Shown: one piece after another, positions 9,074-16,794 of the stretch | How the letters are laid out: the number at the start of each line of letters is the position of its first letter | Position numbering within the stretch: the first letter of the stretch is position 1 | Source of the DNA: an uncultured Muribaculaceae bacterium | Lineage (GTDB): Bacteria; Bacteroidota; Bacteroidia; Bacteroidales; Muribaculaceae | Assembly: GCA_934555895.1 (NCBI GenBank) | Contig: CAKTFH010000009.1 | Location: forward strand, 1 to 64,000 | Length of the DNA: 64,000 nt | Direction of reading: 5' to 3' | Notes under the pieces: generated by a model | What the model saw: the letters and a program-made list of their open reading frames with translations, nothing else | Database searches by the model: none | Told to the model about the DNA's origin: nothing | Made by a program: the position numbers and the translations under genes

Positions 9074-10129
9074 ATGCGACACCACTTACTCTACACCGAC
9101 AACACCATTGCCGACGCCCTGCGGAGCATCAACGACCTCCCCACAGGCGCAGTGCGCACGCTTATAGTCCTCGATTCGGAAAGCGGGGAAGTGAAAGGCA
9201 CACTCACCGACGGCGACATACGCCGCGGACTGCTCGACGGAGCCTCGCTCAGCGAGAGCGTCATCACGGTGATGAACTACTCGTTCATGTCGATAAGCAC
9301 TTCAGCAGACCCGCTCGACACACTCGCTACTATACGCTCGGCACGCCGCAAAGGCATCAAGCTTCTCCCTGAACTTGGTCCCGACAACTCTTTGGCCGAC
9401 ATACTCGACCTCTCGCGGCAGACCACCCGCCTGCCTCTGAGCGCCCTGCTCATGGCCGGAGGTAAAGGCGAGCGACTGAGGCCACTCACCCTCACCACTC
9501 CCAAACCACTGCTGAAAATCGACGGGCGCCCCATCATCGACTACAATATCGAGCGCCTGGCCCGCGCCGGCATCACCGATGTGTCAGTGACCGTCCGCTA
9601 TCTCGCCGACCAGATACTGCAATATTTCTCCGAACCGCGCCACGGCATCGAGGTAAAGTGCGTGGAGGAGGAGAAGCCGCTCGGCACCATAGGCTCGGCG
9701 GCACTGATAGAGCGCCCCGACGAAGGAGCCACCCTTGTGATGAACTCCGACCTTCTCACCACTATCGACCTCGAGGAGATGTATCTGCGCCATGTCACCA
9801 TGGAGGCCGACATAACCATAGCCGCCATACCCTATACTGTGTCGGTGCCCTACGCCATACTCACCACCGAGGGCGACGAGGTGCGTGCCCTCAGCGAGAA
9901 GCCCACCTACTCGCACTTCGCCAACGCCGGAATCTATATCTTCAACAACGCCGTGCTCAACTCACTCAACCCCGAAGAGCGCACCGACGCCACCACGCTC
10001 ATAGAAGCAGCCATGGAGCAGGGACTGAAGGTAACCTATTATCCCATCAGCGGCACATGGATCGACATAGGCTCGCCTGCCGATTTCGCCCACGCGCAGG
10101 AGCTTATGAAGCACACCCGCACTCTCTGA
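9074..10129 (+). CDS. CBS-domain sugar-1-phosphate nucleotidyltransferase (PtmE-like)
   Basis: 351 residues. A CBS pair (roughly residues 1-115, with TDGDIRRGLL) is fused to a sugar nucleotidyltransferase domain beginning LMAGGKGERLRPLT and containing TPKPLLKIDGRPII. This architecture is that of Campylobacter PtmE, a glucosamine-1-phosphate guanylyltransferase that starts GDP-linked legionaminic acid synthesis. The nucleotide (GDP or UDP) is not readable here. I chose the ATG at 9074; longer in-frame reading would run through neuA. It completes a three-gene sugar-activation set ahead of obgE. Confidence 0.78.
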   Translation: MRHHLLYTDNTIADALRSINDLPTGAVRTLIVLDSESGEVKGTLTDGDIRRGLLDGASLSESVITVMNYSFMSISTSADPLDTLATIRSARRKGIKLLPELGPDNSLADILDLSRQTTRLPLSALLMAGGKGERLRPLTLTTPKPLLKIDGRPIIDYNIERLARAGITDVSVTVRYLADQILQYFSEPRHGIEVKCVEEEKPLGTIGSAALIERPDEGATLVMNSDLLTTIDLEEMYLRHVTMEADITIAAIPYTVSVPYAILTTEGDEVRALSEKPTYSHFANAGIYIFNNAVLNSLNPEERTDATTLIEAAMEQGLKVTYYPISGTWIDIGSPADFAHAQELMKHTRTL

Positions 10130-10192
10130 ACCCGAGGAAAACATTTTGTTGCCCCGGAGCGTTGAAAATCAAGACACAAAACAGACTGAATT

Positions 10193-11419
10193 ATGCCCGA
10201 ATCCAATTTCATAGACTACGTAAAAGTGATGTGCCGCTCAGGCAAAGGCGGAGCTGGCTCGCTCCACTTCCACCGTGCCAAATATGTGCCCAAAGGCGGT
10301 CCCGACGGAGGTGACGGAGGCCGTGGGGGCCATGTGATTTTGCGTGGCAACAAAAACATGTGGACACTTCTGCCTCTGCGCTACCGCCGACATATCTTCG
10401 CCGGCAACGGTCAGGCTGGAAGCGCCGGACGCTCTTTCGGCAAAGACGGCGAAGACCAAATAGTGGATGTGCCATGCGGCACAGTGGTGTTCGATGCCGA
10501 GACCGGCGAATACCTCGCCGAAATAACCGACGACGGCCAGGAGGTAAAACTCCTGCGCGGCGGCAAAGGCGGCCTCGGCAACTGGCATTTCAAATCGGCC
10601 ACCAACCGCACCCCGCGCTATGCGCAGCCCGGACAGCCCGCCATAGAGAAAACCGTAATCCTCGAGCTCAAGCTGCTTGCAGATGTGGGTCTGGTGGGAT
10701 TTCCCAACGCCGGCAAGTCCACATTGCTGAGCGCCGTGTCAGCCGCACGCCCAAAAATTGCCGATTACCCCTTCACTACCATGGAGCCGCAGCTCGGCAT
10801 CGTGGAGTATCGCGGCAACCGCTCGTTTGTTATGGCCGACATTCCAGGAATCATCGAAGGTGCCAGCGAGGGCAAAGGCCTTGGTCTTCGGTTCCTGCGC
10901 CACATAGAGCGCAATGCCGTGCTTCTGTTTATGGTTCCCGCCGATGCCGACGACATAAAGAGGCAGTATGAGATTCTGCTTGAGGAGCTGCGCCGCTTCA
11001 ATCCACAACTTGTCGACAAACAGCGGGTGCTTGCCATCTCCAAATCGGATATGCTCGATAACGAACTGATTGCCGAAATCCGTCCCACACTGCCAACCGA
11101 CCTCCCTGTGGTATTCATATCGTCAGTCAGCGGCATGGGCATCACCGAACTGAAGGACGCCCTCTGGAAGGCCATCACCGATGACGCCAACCGCATAGAG
11201 GTTTCGCCCATCACCCACCGCCCGCTCGACGGCAACCATCGTGTGCGCGAGGAAGATGAATTCATTTTCGAGAACACTCCCGGCGAGGAATCAATCGATG
11301 ACCCCGATGAATACCTCTATGAAGACGAGGCATGGGGCGATGATGATGACGAGCCTACTCTCGAAGACCTCAGCTGGCAGTACGGCGACGATGACCCGAC
11401 GCCTGACAACAAAGACTGA
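10193..11419 (+). CDS. obgE: GTPase Obg/CgtA
   Basis: Essential ribosome-associated GTPase in 50S maturation and stress control. The N-terminal glycine-rich Obg fold (residues ~1-160) is followed by a G domain with GFPNAGKS (P-loop), DIPGIIEGA (G3) and SKSD (G4). The 408-residue protein ends in a strongly acidic tail of about 60 residues (DDDDE-rich) instead of a folded C-terminal domain, as in other Bacteroidetes Obg. It is the last gene of the plus-strand run and is followed by a hairpin terminator. Confidence 0.95.
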   Translation: MPESNFIDYVKVMCRSGKGGAGSLHFHRAKYVPKGGPDGGDGGRGGHVILRGNKNMWTLLPLRYRRHIFAGNGQAGSAGRSFGKDGEDQIVDVPCGTVVFDAETGEYLAEITDDGQEVKLLRGGKGGLGNWHFKSATNRTPRYAQPGQPAIEKTVILELKLLADVGLVGFPNAGKSTLLSAVSAARPKIADYPFTTMEPQLGIVEYRGNRSFVMADIPGIIEGASEGKGLGLRFLRHIERNAVLLFMVPADADDIKRQYEILLEELRRFNPQLVDKQRVLAISKSDMLDNELIAEIRPTLPTDLPVVFISSVSGMGITELKDALWKAITDDANRIEVSPITHRPLDGNHRVREEDEFIFENTPGEESIDDPDEYLYEDEAWGDDDDEPTLEDLSWQYGDDDPTPDNKD

Positions 11420-11441
11420 TACACCATCTGACAATACACAC

Positions 11442-11486
11442 CACAGGCTGCGCTCCGGAAGCAATTTCCATGGAGCGCAGCCTGTG
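11442..11486. terminator. Bidirectional terminator between obgE and pncB
   Basis: CACAGGCTGCGCTCC (11442-11456) and GGAGCGCAGCCTGTG (11472-11486) form a perfect 15-bp stem around a 15-nt loop that can close further (GGAA/TTCC). It lies between two convergent stop codons (11419 and 11504) and would end both transcripts, though neither side has a long U-tract. Confidence 0.8.
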
Positions 11487-11503
11487 TTATGTCTGGATTT
11501 TCT

Positions 11504-12709
11504 TCATTTGTCGAGGTGCAGCGTCTCGAGGAAACGCTTTACCGTGGCCTTGTCGCCCGAATATTTCCCGGGCTCCTCGCTCAGCTTGCAGGTCTGGCAA
11601 TAGAACGGCCACGACTCTGTAATTTTCACCGCTATAAGCTTTATGACAATATTCATAGGGCTCACGCCGTCGAAGTCGTTGGTGAAATGGGTGCCGATGC
11701 CGAACGAGGGCATGCACTTATCCTGTGCATATTTCTGCAACTCTATGGCGCTGTCCACATCAAGGCCATTGCTGAACACAATCTGTTTAGTACGGGGGTC
11801 GATTTTCAGACTGCGGTATTTCTCCGTTATCAGGTCGAGCTCCCTGTAATTGTCGCCGCTGTCAACGCGCAGCCCCTTGAACATGTTGGCGTAATCTTCC
11901 GAAAAGTTCAGACTGAAAATGCGCCAGCCGTATGTATCATAGAGGAAAGTGCCCAACGCACCCCTATAGGTACTCGCCCATGCCTTCATAGCTATATGAT
12001 TGGCCATCTGCGGCCCATACATACCCGCGATAGCGCATATCAATTCATGTGCCATGGTCCCGATTGGCACAAGGTCATATTTCATGGCCAGATACACGTT
12101 GCTCGTGCCTATGAACTTGCCTAGACCGTGAATAGACTCCTGACAGTCCTTCATCGCCTTTACGGCGGTTTCCTGCGCCATGAACGACGCACGCCTACGG
12201 GTACCGAAGTCGCTGAACATGCATCCGGCCTCAATCAGACGCCGGGCCTTGCCATACGATTTTGTATAATACAAGTCATAATCAAAGAGGTAGTCCTCTC
12301 CCGTCATCATATAGTATAGCTCCGAGATGATGGCAAGCACCTTTACTTCGAGAAATATTGTATTGCTCCAGCACCCCTCGAATTCGATATCCAGACGCCC
12401 GCTCTCGTCCTGGTTTATCCTCACCCAGCTGCTGTCGTAGCGGAACCCCTTCAGATAGCTGTAGAACCACGCCGGAATATACCGGCAACGCCGCCGCATG
12501 AAGGCTATTTCCTCGTCGGTAATCACCACCGATTCGAGCGCCTTCACCTGCCGGCGCAGCTCGTCGGCGAATCCCGGAGGATAGGCCGTATCGTTTCGAT
12601 CGTTGAAGCGGTATTTCACCTGTGTGCGGGGATAATTTTCTATCACCGCGCAGCACATCGTGAACTTATAGAGGTCATCGTCTGTAAAATGTTGAATTAT
12701 CTGACGCAT
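11504..12709 (-). CDS. pncB: Nicotinate phosphoribosyltransferase
   Basis: NAD salvage enzyme joining nicotinate with PRPP to nicotinate mononucleotide, coupled to ATP. The 401-residue length fits the PncB group. Recognisable segments are FTDDDLYKFTM at the N-terminus, the VDSGDNYRE phosphate region and FGIGTHFTNDF near the C-terminus. Immediately upstream lies the stump of a Sir2-like NAD-consuming protein gene, which may once have been functionally linked. It converges with obgE across a shared hairpin. Confidence 0.93.
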   Translation of the reverse strand: MRQIIQHFTDDDLYKFTMCCAVIENYPRTQVKYRFNDRNDTAYPPGFADELRRQVKALESVVITDEEIAFMRRRCRYIPAWFYSYLKGFRYDSSWVRINQDESGRLDIEFEGCWSNTIFLEVKVLAIISELYYMMTGEDYLFDYDLYYTKSYGKARRLIEAGCMFSDFGTRRRASFMAQETAVKAMKDCQESIHGLGKFIGTSNVYLAMKYDLVPIGTMAHELICAIAGMYGPQMANHIAMKAWASTYRGALGTFLYDTYGWRIFSLNFSEDYANMFKGLRVDSGDNYRELDLITEKYRSLKIDPRTKQIVFSNGLDVDSAIELQKYAQDKCMPSFGIGTHFTNDFDGVSPMNIVIKLIAVKITESWPFYCQTCKLSEEPGKYSGDKATVKRFLETLHLDK

Positions 12710-12754
12710 GTGTGTTCGTATCCTGAAATTAACGAATCAAGAGTCGCACCTCCG

Positions 12755-12889
12755 TCAATCGACATGCGGATGCTCTCCATAAGCGAACTTGAAGCCAGCG
12801 GCTGACATACCCGATGTTCCGCCGACAACTATCGCATCGGCGGCATAGATTTTCTCCTTAAGCCGTTTTAACTTACCTTGTTCGTCCAT
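12755..12889 (-). pseudogene. N-terminal stump of a Sir2-like gene
   Basis: An ATG at 12889 opens a 44-codon frame reading MDEQGKLKRLKEKIYAADAI followed by VVGGTSGMSAAGFKFAYGE. This is the start of Sir2-family NAD-dependent deacylase-like proteins, including the Gly-rich GGTSGMSAA NAD-binding loop. It stops after HPHVD at 12755, whereas the family has over 200 residues. The remainder of the protein is not found downstream, where pncB begins 46 bp later. The simplest reading is a deletion that kept only the head. Confidence 0.6.
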
Positions 12890-12983
12890 ATTCCTGTAGT
12901 TTCTGTCTTTTAAAGTATAACACCAGCAAAAGAATATGGTTGGCCAAAATGCCAAGAAGGATAAAGAGAGGGCCCGGCTCAGA
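12873..12983 (-). pseudogene. Membrane-anchor gene tail without start codon
   Basis: Directly after the acetyltransferase stop, the same frame reads on for about 36 codons without an ATG: a hydrophobic helix (FILLGILANHILLLVLYF) followed by a basic tail ending GRTR and TAA at 12873. The stop overlaps the Sir2-like start by 17 bp, as in a coupled operon. It may be the tail of a lost membrane protein or a C-terminal anchor cut off from the acetyltransferase by the TGA at 12984. Weak but non-random hydrophobicity is the only evidence. Confidence 0.35.
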
Positions 12984-13565
12984 TCACTCAAGGGGGAAGG
13001 TGGAACGGCGGCCGGCGTTAGAGGCGACCACACGGGCAGGATTGCCCGCCACCACAGAGTCGGATGGCACATCGTGCACCACCACGGCGCCGGCTGCCAC
13101 AGTCACGTTGTCGCCTATAGTGACGCCACCGACAATCTTCGCACCACAGCATATTGTGCAGTTGTCGCCAATCACAGGTCTGGCGCCCTGTGAATATCCT
13201 ATCGTCACCTGCTGACATACCACGGCATCACGGCCTATCCGCTCGGCATTTAGGCTGAGCGAGAATCCATGCATAAGCATCAGGCCGGGACCTATGTCGG
13301 AGGTGTGGATGAAGCAGCACTGCTGCCCCTTGAACGCCATTCGGCCAAGCAGACGCTCCTTGCGCGTGAGCCGGGCGTAGACTACCGACTGAAGTTCGGG
13401 ATGGGTAGCGAAGCCGCGCGCACGGTTACGTGCGTTGCACTCAACGCCTATCCAGTCGCAGAACGCGCGGAAATCGGCATCTATCAGGCTTTTGACCTTT
13501 CTGTCGGCCATTGCGCTCATAACGGCGAGATACATGCGGCTCCAGAGGTATTTCAGAAATTCCAT
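12984..13565 (-). CDS. Serine acetyltransferase-like hexapeptide transferase
   Basis: A 193-residue left-handed beta-helix acyltransferase. An alpha-helical N-terminal part is followed by hexapeptide repeats (IGRDAVVCQQVTIG, IGDNCTICCGAKIVGG, IGDNVTVAAGAVV) and the closing AGNPARVV motif, with His112 in the LMHGFSLSLN region as likely catalytic residue. CysE-like folds also serve in polysaccharide O- or N-acetylation. The placement in a cluster with a methyltransferase and two glycosyltransferases makes a glycan-modifying role more likely than cysteine synthesis. This is inference. Confidence 0.78.
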   Translation of the reverse strand: MEFLKYLWSRMYLAVMSAMADRKVKSLIDADFRAFCDWIGVECNARNRARGFATHPELQSVVYARLTRKERLLGRMAFKGQQCCFIHTSDIGPGLMLMHGFSLSLNAERIGRDAVVCQQVTIGYSQGARPVIGDNCTICCGAKIVGGVTIGDNVTVAAGAVVVHDVPSDSVVAGNPARVVASNAGRRSTFPLE

Positions 13566-13596
13566 GGTGACAAGCGGTTTCTATGAAAGTTGGCTA

Positions 13597-14493
13597 TCAG
13601 TCTTTGCCGAGAGCTTTCTTGATGCGGTTCAAGAGGCCGAACGGCAGCATGCGCATCACACGGTGCCCCATGGTGGTGAACAAACGCGAGCTCTGATAAC
13701 GCATCGTGTTGGGCAGCGAATGGAAATATCCTACCGTGGCGGCAAGCATCTCCGATGCATTGCGGGCCGACTCGGCAGGGTCGAAAAGCTCAGGCGGCAG
13801 TTCGGCGGTCTTGGTTATCACAGCCACGACACGGTTCTCCACGGTTATCGAGGTTTCCACGGTAGCCACTGCAGCGAGTCTTTCGGTTACATCCACCCGT
13901 CCGCTCTCGTTCCACAGCTTCAGATGTCCGCGTTCATCGATATCGAGATTCCACTGATGGAACCCGCGGTACGCCTCGCGGCGTGCCTCGTTGCGGAAAT
14001 GATTGAGATAAAGCACTCCCCCCTTGTGGAGACACGCCAGCGCCTCCACTATGCCGCGCAGTGGGTCGGCGCAGTGGTCGAGGGCGTTGCGCACATGCAC
14101 CAGGCTAACGCTGTCGGGACGGTAAGTGGCCGACAGATTCTCTATCATGCCAAAACGGATGCGCGGACGGTCGATACGGTAGTCGTCGAGAATACGGTTG
14201 TAGAACAGCGCCAGTGGGTCAACATACTCAACCTTTGTGCCCGGCTTGGCCGGAAACAGATTGCCGAACGTGTAGCTGAGAGCACACCCGAGGTCTACGG
14301 CCACCGGCTCGTCAACGGGGAGTGAGGCAATGAAATTCTGCACATCGAAATTGTCGACTACACACTCCTTGTTGTACAGCGACCAACTGAAGAGGTCTTT
14401 GCGGCGCTTTGTTGAGCCGTAATAACTTCGCCAGAAGCTCACTTCATAAGGCACTCCGTTGAGCCAGCGTAATATATTTCCGTTTTCGTTCAT
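13597..14493 (-). CDS. SAM-dependent methyltransferase, class I
   Basis: A 298-residue soluble protein. VAVDLGCALSYTFG (residues ~65-78) is the glycine-rich SAM-binding loop, and LVHVRNALDHCADP is the post-motif II region of small-molecule/sugar methyltransferases. I chose the ATG at 14493 (MNENGN); the frame is open further upstream but would intrude into the preceding gene. It lies between the acetyltransferase (31 bp gap) and the phosphorylase-like gene (16 bp gap). Substrate unknown; a glycan or lipid-linked sugar is plausible from context. Confidence 0.72.
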   Translation of the reverse strand: MNENGNILRWLNGVPYEVSFWRSYYGSTKRRKDLFSWSLYNKECVVDNFDVQNFIASLPVDEPVAVDLGCALSYTFGNLFPAKPGTKVEYVDPLALFYNRILDDYRIDRPRIRFGMIENLSATYRPDSVSLVHVRNALDHCADPLRGIVEALACLHKGGVLYLNHFRNEARREAYRGFHQWNLDIDERGHLKLWNESGRVDVTERLAAVATVETSITVENRVVAVITKTAELPPELFDPAESARNASEMLAATVGYFHSLPNTMRYQSSRLFTTMGHRVMRMLPFGLLNRIKKALGKD

Positions 14494-14509
14494 AATCTGA
14501 TGATGAGGG

Positions 14510-15433
14510 TCATAGTGAGGTGAGTGTGTCGGGAGGCAAGCATGTCTGGGCCACGAGGTCAGACACAACTTCGGGAGTTATCCGGGCGAAATCATCGGGC
14601 GAAGGCACCACTATCACACCTGCCAGGTCGACCGACGCCGGCGAGAGCATGAATTTGCCCTCCCCTTCGCCATAGAAATCAGGACGATGCCTGCGCCGTG
14701 GTATCACCACCGTGCGCCAGCGGCCCGAATCATAGCGGCAAAGGATGTTCATGCGCGGTTCCGGTTCACCGGCCGCATCCTGAAGTTCCTTCATATCGGA
14801 AAGCTTCGCCACCACGCTACTGAGCCATGCCGTCATTTCGTCGCTGTCGTCGCTTTCATGCACGAATATAAGAAAGGGCGCGCTCCCCGGATTCTCAAGC
14901 AGCGGCAATTTGTCGGCCTCCACCGCCTGGAAATGGAAATGGTCGGGTGCCGACGCGCCGCAATGCGCGCCGTTATAGAAAAGTCCCATTCCCGGCATCG
15001 CCGCGGCCAGACGGAGCATATGGCCGAACCGTTTGCAACCTTCAGCTGCGATTATCTGTGGCACGTGCTCCTTGGCAGGAATGGTGAAATGCATCGGGAA
15101 GATAGGGAATGGATTCAGAAGCAGCTCATATTTCAGGTCGGCGAGCTCAGCCGAGAGGTCACCAGGGGCAAGTGAAAGCTGCTCGGCATAGCGGTTTTTG
15201 GCGCAAAGGAAGCACGGCCGCGCCTCGATGCTTGCCGCATCGACTTTAGCCGCCGTCGACCTCACTCGGGCCGGATTATGCTGCAGCGTCACATGCCACG
15301 GAGTGCCCGAAGCCGCAGGCACATCCATGCCGCGGAGAGCAACACCCTGCAACGCGCTGAAATTGGCTGCGGCCATCGGCCATCGCTCGAGCTGTATTTT
15401 GTAAAATTCGGCGAGAGTCATGAGCTTCAACAA
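14510..15433 (-). CDS. DUF4922 HIT-like nucleotidyl phosphorylase
   Basis: A 307-residue protein with the histidine-triad-like sequence DHFHFQAV (HxHxQ), preceded by [12 protein letters not shown], and an upstream CFLCAKN cysteine pair that could bind metal. This matches the galactose-1-phosphate uridylyltransferase / GDP-hexose phosphorylase / Ap4A phosphorylase superfamily and the Bacteroidetes DUF4922 group. It likely makes or breaks a nucleotide-sugar bond. The start at 15433 overlaps the upstream GT gene by 7 bp; an internal ATG at 15421 is an alternative. Its neighbours suggest a role in sugar activation. Confidence 0.7.
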   Translation of the reverse strand: MLKLMTLAEFYKIQLERWPMAAANFSALQGVALRGMDVPAASGTPWHVTLQHNPARVRSTAAKVDAASIEARPCFLCAKNRYAEQLSLAPGDLSAELADLKYELLLNPFPIFPMHFTIPAKEHVPQIIAAEGCKRFGHMLRLAAAMPGMGLFYNGAHCGASAPDHFHFQAVEADKLPLLENPGSAPFLIFVHESDDSDEMTAWLSSVVAKLSDMKELQDAAGEPEPRMNILCRYDSGRWRTVVIPRRRHRPDFYGEGEGKFMLSPASVDLAGVIVVPSPDDFARITPEVVSDLVAQTCLPPDTLTSL

Positions 15434-16776
15434 GCATTATTCTTCCGGCGGCGTGCGGCTATCTCCACGGTTCTGAGCCAGTCTTTATAGGCATTGTTGG
15501 CATTCACACGCTCCACACTCAGAGCGGCGTCGGAATTTCCTTCCCAGCGACGGCACAGATAAAGCGACTCGTAGATGCGGCCTATGCGGTAACTGCGCGA
15601 TATGCGCAGTCCCACGGCATAATCCTCACCATACGACACATTTGGGAACCCGATTTCGCGTATGACCGGGGTATAGAATGCGCGAGGGGCGCCCAGCCCG
15701 TTGATGCGCAGGGCATTGTTGGCGCCATTATCATCGGTCCACTCGCGGTGATCAATCAATCCTGGAGGAAGCGGATTCCCCTCAAAGTCCACAAGTCTGT
15801 ACGAACCTACTACCATAGCACATCTCTCGGTGCGGAATTTTTCCACCACCTTTGCGAGAGTGTCGGGAGATCCGTAGACATCGTCGCTATCGAGTTGCAC
15901 GGCGAAACGGCCACACATGGGCGAGTTGACAGCCTCGTTCCAGCAGCCTCCGATGCCGAGAGTGTCGCTTTCAGGCACTATATGCACAAGTCGGCTATCG
16001 GCGGTGGCTTGCTCGCGCAGCAACTCGGTAGTGCCGTCGGTGCTGTGGTTGTCGACCACAATCACATTGAACGGGAAATCGGTCTTCTGGCCCAATGCCG
16101 AGCACACTGCTGCCGCGACTGTACGCACCCTGTTTCGCAGAGGTATCACTACCGAGACCTCTACGGGGAACTCCCCGTCTTGCAAGTCAATCAATTCACT
16201 GCTCCGCGGAATCCATGCACCTATTGCATGAAGATGTTCCGTAAAAGCAGCCTCCATCTCCACCTGTACCTCGCGGTTGCGCGGATTCACATAGTCGAAC
16301 TGCTTTTCGCCGCTCTTGCGATGATCGGAGGGCGTGACGGTGTAAAGAGCCTCAGGCACATGCACCGGAAGAGCTTTGCGCATAAGCGCCAGCCGCAACG
16401 CATACCAAGCGGCATAATGGTAGGTGTCGAGCCCGGCAAGAGCTTCTGTCACCGCCTCATGATCGAGCAACACAAGCGGACCGAAATCAAAATCGTCACG
16501 CACTCCCCCTTCCAGGCAGTCGATTACCGGGTGTGGCGCGGTTTCACCCTCATCGGTAATGGTACGGTAGTCGGAATAGGCCATAGTGGCGCCGCTGTCG
16601 ACGGCCACCTGCGCCAGGCGAGCGGCGCATCCGGCATCAGGCGTCACCTCCATGGCGCCGACATTCAGCAATATATAGTCGCAGCCTTCAGGCACCCTTG
16701 CAATGGCCTGCCGAAGTTCATCGGTGGAGAGCACCGGGGGGATAGCAATGATGGGCGAAACAGTGATATTTTTCAT
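15427..16776 (-). CDS. GT2 glycosyltransferase
   Basis: A 449-residue protein. The C-terminal two thirds is a family 2 GT-A domain: [28 protein letters not shown], the DXD-like QLDSDD segment, and a later [12 protein letters not shown] acceptor-binding region. The first ~200 residues ([18 protein letters not shown]) look like a second degenerate GT-A-like domain. No membrane helices are evident. It overlaps the phosphorylase-like gene by 7 bp and lies 18 bp after the amidase-like gene, so all are probably one transcript. Donor and acceptor are unknown. Confidence 0.8.
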   Translation of the reverse strand: MKNITVSPIIAIPPVLSTDELRQAIARVPEGCDYILLNVGAMEVTPDAGCAARLAQVAVDSGATMAYSDYRTITDEGETAPHPVIDCLEGGVRDDFDFGPLVLLDHEAVTEALAGLDTYHYAAWYALRLALMRKALPVHVPEALYTVTPSDHRKSGEKQFDYVNPRNREVQVEMEAAFTEHLHAIGAWIPRSSELIDLQDGEFPVEVSVVIPLRNRVRTVAAAVCSALGQKTDFPFNVIVVDNHSTDGTTELLREQATADSRLVHIVPESDTLGIGGCWNEAVNSPMCGRFAVQLDSDDVYGSPDTLAKVVEKFRTERCAMVVGSYRLVDFEGNPLPPGLIDHREWTDDNGANNALRINGLGAPRAFYTPVIREIGFPNVSYGEDYAVGLRISRSYRIGRIYESLYLCRRWEGNSDAALSVERVNANNAYKDWLRTVEIAARRRKNNAC

Positions 16777-16794
16777 CAGTTGTGGATTGTTTGC

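Noticed and set aside
12755..13072. 105-codon frame containing the Sir2-like head
   Set aside because: The upstream part is antisense-like noise within the acetyltransferase end; the recognisable portion starts at the ATG at 12889.
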